64,000 bases of DNA from Flavobacteriaceae bacterium (GTDB taxonomy: Bacteria > Bacteroidota > Bacteroidia > Flavobacteriales > Flavobacteriaceae). The notes beneath the pieces were generated by a model. It searched no databases. It saw only the letters and a list, made by a program, of their open reading frames with translations, and had not been told where the DNA came from. The stretch covers positions 1 through 64,000 of the forward strand of contig JAESRX010000007.1 in NCBI GenBank assembly GCA_016764435.1, written 5' to 3'. Below, one piece after another: positions 43,788-53,106 of this stretch (positions are counted from its first letter, which is position 1; every line of letters begins with the position of its first letter). The position numbers were made by a program, and so were the translations under genes.

Positions 43788-45044
43788 TTAATTTGTGTAC
43801 AATGTGTACTTGCTTTTTGTCTTTTTGAAAGTACGGAGATCCTTTTCCCAAGTAGCCTCTATTTTCTGTATGGACATTCCTTGGATGAGTTGTTTTTTTA
43901 ATTGAGAGGTCCCTGCTAGCGTATCAAAAAAGTTATTGAAAAACTCCGATTTGTTAGGGCTGTTATCGAAGGCCTTTTTAAGCCAACTTAGGTCTAGTTT
44001 TGTCAGAAGTTTCTGTGATGATAAATCTTCTCCATAACAAATTTTTCCTTGGTGTTTAGGGTATTTTGACCCGGTATTTGGAAAGGGCGTAAAGGAAAAA
44101 GGAAAGGTGGTTCTTGGTAAGTCAGGGCTTCCGTATCGTTGAAACTGCTGTTCCGTACCTCTACCGCAACTGATAACCGTTCCTTCGAACAAACACAAGC
44201 TAGGGTATAAATTTATAGCTTGGGCATTGGGTAGGTTAGGGGATGGTTTAATGGGCAATTGATACCTGCTTTTAGAGGTGTAATTTTTTACAGGAATCAC
44301 GGTGAGATCGCATTGGATTTTATTATCAAGCCATTGTTCCCCATTAATCATAAGGGCGTATTCTCCGATGGTTAATCCATAGAGAACCGGAACGGGATGC
44401 ATTCCTACGAAAGACTTAAGTGCTGGCTCTAGAAGAGGACCGTCTACAATATGTCTGTTTGGATTAGGTCGGTCTAATACAATCAGAGGGATTCCATTCT
44501 CAGCACAGGCTTCCATGACATAATGTAAGGTAGATATATAGGTGTAAAATCGGACACCAACATCTTGAATGTCAAACAGTACTAAGTCAACTCCTTTTAA
44601 TAATTGTTTGGAAGGTTTTTTGTTTTTCCCATACAATGAAAATATAGGCAGTCCTGTTTTTGTGTCTTTCTGGTCAGAAATATGCTCTCCGGCATCCGCT
44701 TTTCCTCTAAAACCATGTTCAGGAGCAAAGACCTTTCCTATATGAATGTTTAAATGCAATAAGGAATCTACGAGATGCGTATTTTGAGTGGTTCCATTAT
44801 TTTTAAAAATAACAGAAGTTTGATTGGCTACTATGGCAATTTGCTTATCTTTAAGAAGGCGGAGATAAGTGGCCGTTTGTTGTGCCGCGGGTTTAATGGG
44901 CAGTTCTTTTTTAGGTAAAATAACTGATTCAACCACTGTTTTTTTACCTTTATGATCGTTTTTTTTAGTCTGACACGAAATCAAACTGTGGAAACTTAAA
45001 AAAACTAAGATGAAATATGTATTTTTGAACCGAATTTTAAGCAT
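43788..45044 (-). CDS. namZ: Exo-beta-N-acetylmuramidase NamZ (DUF1343)
   Basis: A 418-residue lipoprotein: the signal ends with SLISCQTKK, where Cys24 or so is lipidated. The DUF1343 core is clear: QTSVI, APEHGFRGKADAGEHI, LFSLYGKNKKPS-type block, VLFDIQDVGVRFYTYISTLHY and IVLDRPNPN. NamZ enzymes remove terminal N-acetylmuramic acid from peptidoglycan fragments, so this protein should work in cell-wall recycling or degradation in the periplasm. Its ATG is only 8 bases from the start codon of the divergent permease gene. Confidence 0.9.
   Translation of the reverse strand: MLKIRFKNTYFILVFLSFHSLISCQTKKNDHKGKKTVVESVILPKKELPIKPAAQQTATYLRLLKDKQIAIVANQTSVIFKNNGTTQNTHLVDSLLHLNIHIGKVFAPEHGFRGKADAGEHISDQKDTKTGLPIFSLYGKNKKPSKQLLKGVDLVLFDIQDVGVRFYTYISTLHYVMEACAENGIPLIVLDRPNPNRHIVDGPLLEPALKSFVGMHPVPVLYGLTIGEYALMINGEQWLDNKIQCDLTVIPVKNYTSKSRYQLPIKPSPNLPNAQAINLYPSLCLFEGTVISCGRGTEQQFQRYGSPDLPRTTFPFSFTPFPNTGSKYPKHQGKICYGEDLSSQKLLTKLDLSWLKKAFDNSPNKSEFFNNFFDTLAGTSQLKKQLIQGMSIQKIEATWEKDLRTFKKTKSKYTLYTN
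45020..45027 (+). promoter_or_regulatory. -7 box of the permease-CBS operon, inside namZ
   Basis: TATTTTTG on the plus strand within the first codons of namZ. It places the transcript start near 45033, about 20 bases before the TTG start at 45053. The TTG -33 element is not evident. Confidence 0.45.
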
Positions 45045-45052
45045 AGTAACTA

Positions 45053-46288
45053 TTGAATTACGAATTATTTTTAGCCAAGCGCATGATTGCGGGAAAAGAG
45101 CATAAAAGTACGCTATCTTCTCCGATAATAAAAATTGGGATTGTAGCCATTGCTTTGGGGATTATTGTAATGATGATATCCATGTCTTTAAGCTTTGGTT
45201 TGCAACAAAAAATCAGGGAAAAATTGTCTGGTTTTAATGGACATGTCCAGATTACAAACTTTGACGAAAACTATTCAGACATTACTCTAAATCCTATTAG
45301 TACGGATCAAAATTTTTACCCATCCTTTGATGCGGTCACGGGCATTGCTCATATACAGGTATATGCTACCAAACCAGGAATTATCTTAACAGAAGAAACT
45401 TTTGAAGGAATTGTATTTAAAGGAGTCTCTTCAGATTACAATTGGGATTTTATTGAATCCTATCTGGAAGCCGGAAAAGTACCTTTGTACGGAAATGAAA
45501 AATCGAATGAAATTGTAATCTCTACCAAGTTAGCAAATAGCCTCGAGGTAGGGGTAGGAGATAAAATAAATTTTCACTTTCCGAAGAACGACCCTAACAA
45601 GCGTCCTAATTTTCGAGTTTTTAAAATTGTAGCTTTGTATAATTCGGGATTTAGTGATTTTGATAATTCCATTGTAATGGGAGACATCAATCAAATCATT
45701 AAAATGAATAAATGGGAAGCAAATCAAGTGGGTGGTTTTGAGGTTTTTGTAGCGGATTTTGATGAAATTAGAGCAAAAGCAAATGAGATTTATATAGCAA
45801 CTCCAGCCACTCTAAACGCTAAAAGTATTTTAGAAAAATACCCCCAAATATTTGAGTGGATTAGTCTATTTGATGTGAATGTTTATATGATTATTGGCAT
45901 CATGATCTTAATCGCTGGGATTAATATGATCACGGCATTATTGGTGTTAATTTTAGAACGCGCTAAAATGATAGGAATCCTTAAAACTTTAGGGAGTACT
46001 AACGGAAGTTTACAAAAAATGTTTTTGTATAATGCTGGCTATATAATTCTAAAGGGACTGTTCTGGGGAAATGCCATCGGTATTTTTATGTTGGCAATGC
46101 AGTATTATTTTGGTTTGGTTACCTTGGACCCAGACACTTATTATGTAAAAGAAGCACCTGTTTATTTTGATTGGTTATTTATAGTGCTTTTAAATATAGG
46201 GACGATGGTATTGTGTTTAACAATGCTTGTAATACCTACCTTGGTCATTTCGAAAATTGACCCCGTAAAATCAATCAAATTTGATTAA
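45053..46288 (+). CDS. FtsX/LolE-type ABC transporter permease
   Basis: A 411-residue membrane protein with the MacB/LolCE layout: one N-terminal helix (near 28-52), a large periplasmic domain (about 55-270) and three C-terminal helices (near 275-300, 325-350, 375-400). The start is TTG 45053, because the residues MNYELFLAKRMIAGKEHKS are the conserved opening and the next Met would cut into it. In Bacteroidota such permeases act in lipoprotein release (LolE-like). No ATPase is adjacent; it may pair with one encoded elsewhere. It is 19 bases before the CBS-type gene. Confidence 0.85.
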   Translation: MNYELFLAKRMIAGKEHKSTLSSPIIKIGIVAIALGIIVMMISMSLSFGLQQKIREKLSGFNGHVQITNFDENYSDITLNPISTDQNFYPSFDAVTGIAHIQVYATKPGIILTEETFEGIVFKGVSSDYNWDFIESYLEAGKVPLYGNEKSNEIVISTKLANSLEVGVGDKINFHFPKNDPNKRPNFRVFKIVALYNSGFSDFDNSIVMGDINQIIKMNKWEANQVGGFEVFVADFDEIRAKANEIYIATPATLNAKSILEKYPQIFEWISLFDVNVYMIIGIMILIAGINMITALLVLILERAKMIGILKTLGSTNGSLQKMFLYNAGYIILKGLFWGNAIGIFMLAMQYYFGLVTLDPDTYYVKEAPVYFDWLFIVLLNIGTMVLCLTMLVIPTLVISKIDPVKSIKFD

Positions 46289-46307
46289 TTAAAAAAAAGA
46301 GAACGCA

Positions 46308-47669
46308 GTGGAGTACGCAAAAAATATCCTGGAAACTATAGGGAATACCCCTTTAGTACGATTGAATGAAGTTACAAAAGAAGTAGAAGCGCTTGTATTA
46401 GCTAAAGTGGAAACGTTTAACCCAGGAAATTCTGCAAAGGATAGAATGGCGGTTAAAATGATAGATGATGCTGTAGCTGCAGGCTTATTAAAACCAGGAG
46501 GGACTATTATCGAAGGAACTTCGGGGAATACAGGAATGGGATTGGCATTGGTTGCTATTATTAGAGGTTATAAACTAATTTGTGTAATTAGTGATAAGCA
46601 ATCTCGTGAAAAAATGGACATTCTTCGTGCGGTAGGCGCCGAGGTAATTGTGTGTCCTACAAATGTAGAACCAGAGGATGCACGTTCTTATTATTCAGTA
46701 TCTAAGCGATTGGCTAAAGAAACACCTAATTCTTGGTATGTAAACCAATATGATAATCCTTCAAATGCATTAGCGCATTACGAACAAACAGGACCAGAAA
46801 TTTGGAAGCAAACAGCAGGGAAAATCACACATTTTATAAGTGGTGTTGGTACCGGTGGAACTATTTCTGGAGTGGGGAGGTACTTGAAAGAGAAAAATCC
46901 TGCAATAAAAATATGGGGAATAGATACCTATGGCTCTGTCTTTAAAAAATACCATGAGACCGGTGTTTTTGATGAAAATGAAATCTATCCTTATATCACG
47001 GAAGGAATTGGAGAAGATATTTTACCTAAAAATGTAAATTTTGATGTGATCGACGGATTTACAAAGGTAACCGATAAAGATGCGGCTGTGTATACCCGTA
47101 AAATTTCTTTGGAAGAAGGGATTTTTGTAGGGAATTCTGCAGGGTCAGCCATCAAAGGCTTGTTGCAATTAAAAGAAAACTTTAAAAAGGACGATGTTGT
47201 CGTAGTCTTGTTTCACGATCATGGAAGTAGGTATGTAGGAAAAATGTTTAATGACGAGTGGATGCGTGAACGTGGATTTTTAGAAGAGGATGTTGTGACC
47301 GCCAAAGATTTAGTAAAAGATAGATTGGATGAAAAACTAGTCACGATTAAAACGGAAGAATTAGTTGGTCATGCTATCGAAAGAATGCGTGCTTATGGAA
47401 TTTCTCAAATTCCTGTTACTGATATCACTGGTTTTGTTGGGTCGGTAGACGAAAGTGATTTGTTCCGTTTGTATTTTGAAGATAAAAATTGTGCAGATAA
47501 ACCAATTAAAGAAGTGATGCATGCCGCATTCCCAATCGTGGAGGCAGAGGCTCCTGTTCAAAAAATTGCAGAACTGATAAATAAAGAAAATAAAGCAGTA
47601 TTGGTCCATTTAAAAAATGGAGAATACCAAATAATTACACAACATGATGTAATCAGTGTTATACGCTAA
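46308..47669 (+). CDS. Cystathionine beta-synthase / cysteine synthase with CBS domains
   Basis: A 453-residue PLP enzyme. The catalytic part is residues 1-320: the PLP lysine is in NPGNSAKDRMAVKM near 40-53, the phosphate-binding EGTSGNTGMGLAL follows near 69-81, and the GVGTGGTISGVGRYLK glycine loop lies near 178-193. Two CBS domains follow from about 340 to 453. CBS-domain architecture favours cystathionine beta-synthase, yet bacterial homologues also make cysteine from O-acetylserine. The start is GTG 46308 because the conserved N-terminus (NILETIGNTPLVRL) begins there. The gene lies in an operon with the permease. Confidence 0.92.
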   Translation: MEYAKNILETIGNTPLVRLNEVTKEVEALVLAKVETFNPGNSAKDRMAVKMIDDAVAAGLLKPGGTIIEGTSGNTGMGLALVAIIRGYKLICVISDKQSREKMDILRAVGAEVIVCPTNVEPEDARSYYSVSKRLAKETPNSWYVNQYDNPSNALAHYEQTGPEIWKQTAGKITHFISGVGTGGTISGVGRYLKEKNPAIKIWGIDTYGSVFKKYHETGVFDENEIYPYITEGIGEDILPKNVNFDVIDGFTKVTDKDAAVYTRKISLEEGIFVGNSAGSAIKGLLQLKENFKKDDVVVVLFHDHGSRYVGKMFNDEWMRERGFLEEDVVTAKDLVKDRLDEKLVTIKTEELVGHAIERMRAYGISQIPVTDITGFVGSVDESDLFRLYFEDKNCADKPIKEVMHAAFPIVEAEAPVQKIAELINKENKAVLVHLKNGEYQIITQHDVISVIR

Positions 47670-47836
47670 GCGTTATTTTTATTGACACGTGATTTTTTAA
47701 ATTAAAACGATGTAAGTGACGAATTGTAATCATTAGATTTATTGGTTACTCTTAATATATTGAAGACTGATATTGGAATAAATGGTTTCGAGAACGGTTC
47801 TTTTCAAACATATTGTCAAGAGTAATATAACACGTA

Positions 47837-47882
47837 AAAACATCTCCTGTGAAAATTAGATTTCTTGGGAGGTGTTTTTTTT
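47837..47882 (+). terminator. Terminator downstream of the CBS-type gene
   Basis: AAAACATCTCC / GGAGGTGTTTT arms (one G-U pair) with a 20-base loop, followed by about eight T. Confidence 0.7.
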
Positions 47883-48449
47883 GTTTTTATGCATTTTTGA
47901 GCTGTATATTATGTGAATATCGTATTTTATTGTGTTTTTGTGTAATTGTGTTTTTTAGACCTTAATTTTTCTATGGCTCAGTGTTTATCACTTCTAAGCT
48001 ATTGTTATGGAAATAAACACCTGTATAAAAGTAAATTATACGTGTATTTGTTTTTCTAGGAATACAGGAGAATCAATCGATTGTATTTCAGTCGATTAGT
48101 TAACCTGTGTTAAAAATAAATCATTTTTTTAAAAGTAAAACGTTTCTCTTGTAGTATCTTTGCTGTAAGATATGCGAAAAAAATGACCGTTTAGCGCTAT
48201 AACTAAACCGTTTATGTAGAAGCATTGATAAGCGACTTTTTAGGCAAGGAAAAAATAATTATACCTTAATTCTACAACAATTACTTAAGGTATTTCTATC
48301 GCACAAAAGGAGTGTTTTTAAAATATAAATTGGACTTTTTACAAGATTATAAATGCCATTTTAAACAATGATTTAAAATTCAAGGTGAATTATAACAGGG
48401 GAAGTTTAATTATAATAAAGACTGTTGGTACGCTATGAAATAGGAATGA

Positions 48450-48660
48450 TGAGACGTTAGAATAGACTCCGTTAGCTGGATTTTTCGGTGTAGGTTCTGT
48501 TTCTAGTACTATTTGTGACGAACTAACAGTTACTTGTTCAACAGCTACTGTGGCTGTATATGTGTTTGAAGATGGTGTCGAAAGACCTAGGAAGATACAG
48601 TAACAGTAGCCGAGGACAATACAACTCCTCAAGTATTGAGAAAATCCCCAATGATCGTTT
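48450..48660 (+). pseudogene. Relic of a repeat adhesin
   Basis: Between 47883 and 49196 there is no intact gene, but this part still reads as adhesin repeat. One plus frame (48466-48590) gives GFFGVGSVSSTICDELTV followed by TCSTATVAVYVFEDGVE. A second frame (about 48593-48650) gives DTVTVAEDNTTPQVL. Both are the repeat junction of tandem Ig/cadherin-like domains found in giant flavobacterial surface adhesins (the SprB-partner type). Stops and frame changes lie on both sides. Such adhesin genes usually sit directly upstream of a porP/sprF gene, as here. The exact ends of the relic cannot be set. The remainder of 47883-49196 is AT-rich without further recognisable sequence. Confidence 0.65.
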
Positions 48661-49196
48661 TATTTTATGACTGAACCTACACTAGAGAAGGTTCATTATA
48701 AGTGGTTTAGATTGCTAATTAATTCGGGGGTAATAAAGATGATTTAAAGCTGTTTTTTAAAGGAGACTTCTATGATTTTAACTATTGTTTTTCAGTCATT
48801 TACTAGGAATATAGTCAGGGTTAGTTATGCTGTAAAGTGAGGGTGTTATTCCTTAAGAAGACTAGGTTTCTCATTCCTTTTAATGAAAGTAATTATTTAC
48901 AGATATTAAAATGTGAGGGTAACTTTTTACTGTAATTATTATTGGAAAAAGGATGTCTTTAATGTAGGGTTTTACCTGTATCTTTCTAAGGTACAGGGTC
49001 GTATCTATGGTTTTTCTGCATTTTATTGTGTAGAAATAAATAAATGTGCTAGGGATAGTTTAACTTTAGGTTGCTCTGGAATTAAGAAATATGCATGAAG
49101 GAACGTATTATTAAAAATAAAATTTTAATAATGGGAACTAAATAGCAATTGCTAGTTGGTGTACTTGCATGAATGATGCTATAAAAATTGAAAAAG

Positions 49197-50114
49197 ATGA
49201 AAAGAAGGGAAAAGTATGTTTGTTTACTACTGCTTTTACTATTAGGAACCGAGGTGTTTTCTCAACAGGAAGTTCGGTACACTCAGTATATGTACAACAT
49301 GAATATTATAAATCCGGCGTATGCAGGGGCTAGAGAGACATTGACCATAAACATGTTGGTGAGGAGTCAGTGGACAGGAATTGAAGGAGCTCCGAAGACG
49401 GGTACTTTGTCTATTCATTCTCCATTCTCTAGGTATGTAGGGGTAGGACTTACGGCTATTTACGATGAGATTGGCCCCGTAAAAGAAACAAACTTATTTG
49501 CCGATTTTTCTTATACTATTAAAATGAGTGAAATTTCAAATTTGGCATTTGGGATAAAAGCAGGAGCTACTTTTCATAATTTAAATAGACGGATGCTAAA
49601 CCCTTTTGATCCGAATGATATTATCTTGATAAATACGGTTTTAAATGATTTGTATCCAAATATAGGGATTGGTGCATTCTTCTATATGCCAAGATTTTAT
49701 ATAGGGATATCGGCTCCGAACTTAATGAAATCCAAACATTTTAGAGTCTCATCATTGGGGTTTACAACGCAAGCTTCGGAGAAGGTTCATTATTTTGTGA
49801 CTGCAGGTTATGTAATTGAAGTATCGAATACCGTAAATTTAAAACCGTCCATCTTATTAAAAACGATGGTAGATACACCTGTAGACCTGTCTTTAAACGC
49901 ATTGTTTAATGAAGCCTTTGAATTGGGGATTTCCTATCGTTGGGAGAATTCCATTAGTATAATGGTAGGAATGAATGTAAGTGATGATTTTAGAATTGGA
50001 TATGTCTATGATTATACCTTAAGTGGAATAGGGGATTATAATAGTGGTTCGCACGAATTAATGCTCCTGTATGATTTTAATAGAAGGGAATTGAAAAAAA
50101 GGCGGTATTTCTAA
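49197..50114 (+). CDS. PorP/SprF family type IX secretion membrane protein
   Basis: An outer-membrane protein of about 305 residues. The start is taken at ATG 49197 (MKRREKYVCLLLLLLLG); an in-frame TTG lies three codons earlier at 49188. The mature part opens with the family signature QQEVRYTQYMYNMNIINPAYAGARETLTI. The rest is a beta-barrel ending HELMLLYDFN. PorP/SprF proteins help one particular T9SS adhesin reach or attach to the surface and are normally encoded downstream of it. The gene itself looks intact, although its adhesin is reduced to a relic. Confidence 0.93.
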   Translation: MKRREKYVCLLLLLLLGTEVFSQQEVRYTQYMYNMNIINPAYAGARETLTINMLVRSQWTGIEGAPKTGTLSIHSPFSRYVGVGLTAIYDEIGPVKETNLFADFSYTIKMSEISNLAFGIKAGATFHNLNRRMLNPFDPNDIILINTVLNDLYPNIGIGAFFYMPRFYIGISAPNLMKSKHFRVSSLGFTTQASEKVHYFVTAGYVIEVSNTVNLKPSILLKTMVDTPVDLSLNALFNEAFELGISYRWENSISIMVGMNVSDDFRIGYVYDYTLSGIGDYNSGSHELMLLYDFNRRELKKRRYF

Positions 50115-50329
50115 GGTTTATTTTATAAAATCTTGGTAAAATGGTATTGAATTAACAACGTAGCTCCGTCGAGTTAAAGTATGAAAGAATCTACAAATAA
50201 GATCCAATGAATGGATGTTGGTATTATGTAGAGAATGATTCTTCTAGTGAATTGCTTACGATGCGAATGGGAAATGAATATAGTGCAGAAAAGTGTGTAT
50301 TTAATTTTACTCTTTTAAAAATGGAGTAT

Positions 50330-51199
50330 TTAGGCGTTTGGCTCTATATGTATTAAAACATTTTCAATGCGGTCAAATTCAGACTTTAGTGCGTCTTTTA
50401 GTTTATGAGAAATAGTATGGCCTTCCTTGACGCTTATCGTTGCGTCTACAATAGCATGTAGGTCTACATGGTACATCATTCCTGCTTTTCTAATAAAACA
50501 TTTTTCAGTTCCTACAATACCGTCAACTTTAAGAGATGACATTCTTATTTTTTCTATAAACTCTTCGTGAATATCTTCGTCTAAAATTTCACTTAAAGCG
50601 GGTTTGAAAATCAAGTAACTATTGTATACAATAATACCTGATGCTAATAAAGCAGCCCAGTCATCGGCGCTTTCAAAACCTTCTCCCATTATAAGGGCTA
50701 TGGTTATACCTATAAATGCCGTAACGGATGTAATTGCATCACTTCTGTGATGCCATGCGTCAGCAGCAAGTGAAGTACTTCCTGTTTCTTTACTTTTTTT
50801 AATAACGACTTTGTAGGAGTATTCTTTCCATACAATGATTGCTACCAAAACAATAAGAGTCCATGGTTCTGGAGTTTTATGAGGCGTATTTATATTTTGA
50901 ATACTTTCGTAGGCAATAATAATGGCGGAGAAAATGAGGAAACCAACAACTAAAAAGGTGACGAGAGGTTCTATTTTTCCATGGCCATAAGGATGTTTTT
51001 TATCCGCAGGTTTTGTTGCGTATTTTAAGCCGAATAACACTAGAAGCGATGAGAAAATATCTGTTGTAGACTCTATTGCGTCCGCAATTAAAGCATACGA
51101 ATTACCGAAAAAACCTGCGACTCCTTTAATCAAGGCAAGGCAGATGTTACCTATAATACTAAAATAAGTGGTTTTGATAGCGGCTTCTTTATGACTCAT
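50330..51199 (-). CDS. Cation diffusion facilitator transporter
   Basis: A 289-residue CDF exporter with six membrane segments in residues 1-205 and a cytoplasmic metal-sensing domain after them. Metal-site motifs are ALIADAIESTTDIFSS (TM2) and LAADAWHHRSDAITS (TM5, HxxxD). The loop HPYGHGKIEPL after TM2 is typical. Expected substrates are Zn2+, Fe2+ or Mn2+; the TM2 E-x3-D in place of H-x3-D leaves specificity open. It ends 215 bases from porP and is convergent with it. Confidence 0.93.
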   Translation of the reverse strand: MSHKEAAIKTTYFSIIGNICLALIKGVAGFFGNSYALIADAIESTTDIFSSLLVLFGLKYATKPADKKHPYGHGKIEPLVTFLVVGFLIFSAIIIAYESIQNINTPHKTPEPWTLIVLVAIIVWKEYSYKVVIKKSKETGSTSLAADAWHHRSDAITSVTAFIGITIALIMGEGFESADDWAALLASGIIVYNSYLIFKPALSEILDEDIHEEFIEKIRMSSLKVDGIVGTEKCFIRKAGMMYHVDLHAIVDATISVKEGHTISHKLKDALKSEFDRIENVLIHIEPNA

Positions 51200-51223
51200 T
51201 TAAAGGGGGAGTTTATAAAAAAG

Positions 51224-51256
51224 TTGAGGTTTTGAAAATATAATTCAAAACCTCAA
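51224..51256 (-). terminator. Terminator of argS
   Basis: TTGAGGTTTTGAA / TTCAAAACCTCAA arms with a 7-base loop; T-run on the minus strand after the stem. Confidence 0.8.
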
Positions 51257-51282
51257 ACCTCTTTTTATTATTAAATAAGGTA

Positions 51283-53058
51283 TTACATTCTTTCAGGAAC
51301 TGCAATTCCTAATAATTTAAAACCAGCTTTTATAGTACCTGCAATTTTCGCAGATAATTGTGTTCTGAATATTTTTTCTTCGTTGTTCTCACAGCCTAAA
51401 ATAGGGACTGTTTGATAGAACGAGTTGTAGGCTTTAACCAAGTCATATGTGTAATTTGCAATTAATGCAGGACTATGGTTGATTGCAGCACTTTGGATAA
51501 CTTCAGGAAATTGTTCCAATTCTTTAATCAGGTTAATTTCTTTTTCGTGTAAGTTAATTCCTGTAATAGTGGAAGAATAATCAAATGTAGCTTTGCGTAG
51601 TATAGATTGTATACGTGCATAAGTGTATTGAATAAATGGTCCTGTATTACCATTGAAATCAACAGATTCCTCTGGGTTAAACATAATTCTACGTTTAGGG
51701 TCTACTTTTAAAATATAATATTTTAAAGCTCCTAATCCTATAATTTTGTACAAGGCTTCTTTCTCCTCTTCAGAATATCCTTCTAATTTACCTAAATCTT
51801 GTGAGATAGTACGCGCAGTATTGGTCATCTCTATCATTAAATCATCGGCATCTACGACTGTTCCCTCTCTCGATTTCATTTTTCCAGAAGGTAAATCAAC
51901 CATACCATAAGATAAGTGATACATGTTTTCAGACCATTCAAAGCCTAATTTTTTAAGGATAAGGAAGAGTACTTTAAAGTGGTAATCTTGTTCGTTTCCT
52001 ACCGTGTAAACTAGCTCGTTTAAATCAAAATCTTTAAAACGTTCGATAGCAGTTCCTATGTCTTGTGTCATGTATACCGCAGTACCATCACCCCTTAAAA
52101 CAATTTTTTCATCAAGACCGTCCTTCGTTAAATCTATCCAAACAGAATTGTCTTCTTTTTTGAAAAAGACGCCTTTTTTTAAGCCTTCTGCTACAATGTC
52201 TTTTCCTAGTAAGTACGTGTCGCTTTCGTAATAGTTTTTATCAAAGTCTACGCCTAGTTCTTTATAAGTAACCTCAAAACCGTCATATACCCATTGATTC
52301 ATTGTTTTCCAAAGTGTAACCACTTCTTCATCTCCAGCTTCCCATTTAAGTAACATTTTCTGAGCTTCAAGTAATAATGGCGCTTGTTTTTTTGCTTCGT
52401 CTTCTGTTTTTCCTGCTTCCATCAATTCTTTGATTTCTGCTTTATATGCTTTGTCAAAAGCTACGTAGTAATTTCCTACTAATTTGTCTCCTTTTAAACC
52501 AGTACTTTCTGGTGTTTCTCCATTTCCAAATAATTTCCAAGCCAACATACTTTTACAAATATGAATACCTCGGTCATTGATGATTTGTGTTTTGTATACC
52601 TTTTTACCAGAAGCCGCCATAATCTCTGCGACAGAATATCCTAATAAGTTATTACGAATATGTCCTAAGTGTAATGGTTTGTTTGTGTTTGGAGAAGAGT
52701 ATTCTACCATGTCTGCCTTTTGATCCGCAGCAGGTGTTACCATTCCGAAATTAGCAATGGCATTTATTTTATTGAATGTATTTAAATAATGTGATTTAGA
52801 AATGACTAAGTTTAAGAATCCTTTTACGACATTAAAATCAGTTACTTCAGAAACGTTTTCTTTTAAATATGTTCCTAAATCTTCTCCTATTTTTACAGGA
52901 TTTCCTTTTACATGGCGCAAAAAAGCAAATACGACAATGGTAATGTCGCCATCAAAATCTTTTCGGGTTGCTTGAAACTCTACGTTTTCAATACTAACAT
53001 CATACTGGGCTTTAAAAGCCTCTTTTACTGCGTCGGTTAATTTTGCTTGAATACTCAT
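51283..53058 (-). CDS. argS: Arginyl-tRNA synthetase
   Basis: A 591-residue class I synthetase. The start is set at MSIQAKLTDAVKEAF (53058), nine codons into the longest frame, because this is the usual beginning of the N-terminal Add-1 domain. The HIGH-type motif is NKPLHLGHIRNNLLG near residues 123-137, the KMSKS-like motif is SGKMKSREGT near 380-389, and the DALR anticodon-binding domain fills the C-terminus (FIQYTYARIQSIL, then RTQLSAKIAGTIKAGFKLLGI). The preceding gene on the same strand is a serine hydrolase. Confidence 0.96.
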   Translation of the reverse strand: MSIQAKLTDAVKEAFKAQYDVSIENVEFQATRKDFDGDITIVVFAFLRHVKGNPVKIGEDLGTYLKENVSEVTDFNVVKGFLNLVISKSHYLNTFNKINAIANFGMVTPAADQKADMVEYSSPNTNKPLHLGHIRNNLLGYSVAEIMAASGKKVYKTQIINDRGIHICKSMLAWKLFGNGETPESTGLKGDKLVGNYYVAFDKAYKAEIKELMEAGKTEDEAKKQAPLLLEAQKMLLKWEAGDEEVVTLWKTMNQWVYDGFEVTYKELGVDFDKNYYESDTYLLGKDIVAEGLKKGVFFKKEDNSVWIDLTKDGLDEKIVLRGDGTAVYMTQDIGTAIERFKDFDLNELVYTVGNEQDYHFKVLFLILKKLGFEWSENMYHLSYGMVDLPSGKMKSREGTVVDADDLMIEMTNTARTISQDLGKLEGYSEEEKEALYKIIGLGALKYYILKVDPKRRIMFNPEESVDFNGNTGPFIQYTYARIQSILRKATFDYSSTITGINLHEKEINLIKELEQFPEVIQSAAINHSPALIANYTYDLVKAYNSFYQTVPILGCENNEEKIFRTQLSAKIAGTIKAGFKLLGIAVPERM

Positions 53059-53106
53059 GTATATTATTAAAAAATTAAGGTGCAAAAATACTGATTTTAT
53101 TGCGAA

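Noticed and set aside
48390-48632. 80-residue minus-strand open frame
   Set aside because: The plus strand of the same bases reads as adhesin repeat; the minus frame has no start context or recognisable motifs.
50207-50356. 49-residue plus-strand frame after porP
   Set aside because: It runs into the 3' end of the CDF transporter gene, has no promoter or signal, and matches no family I recognise.
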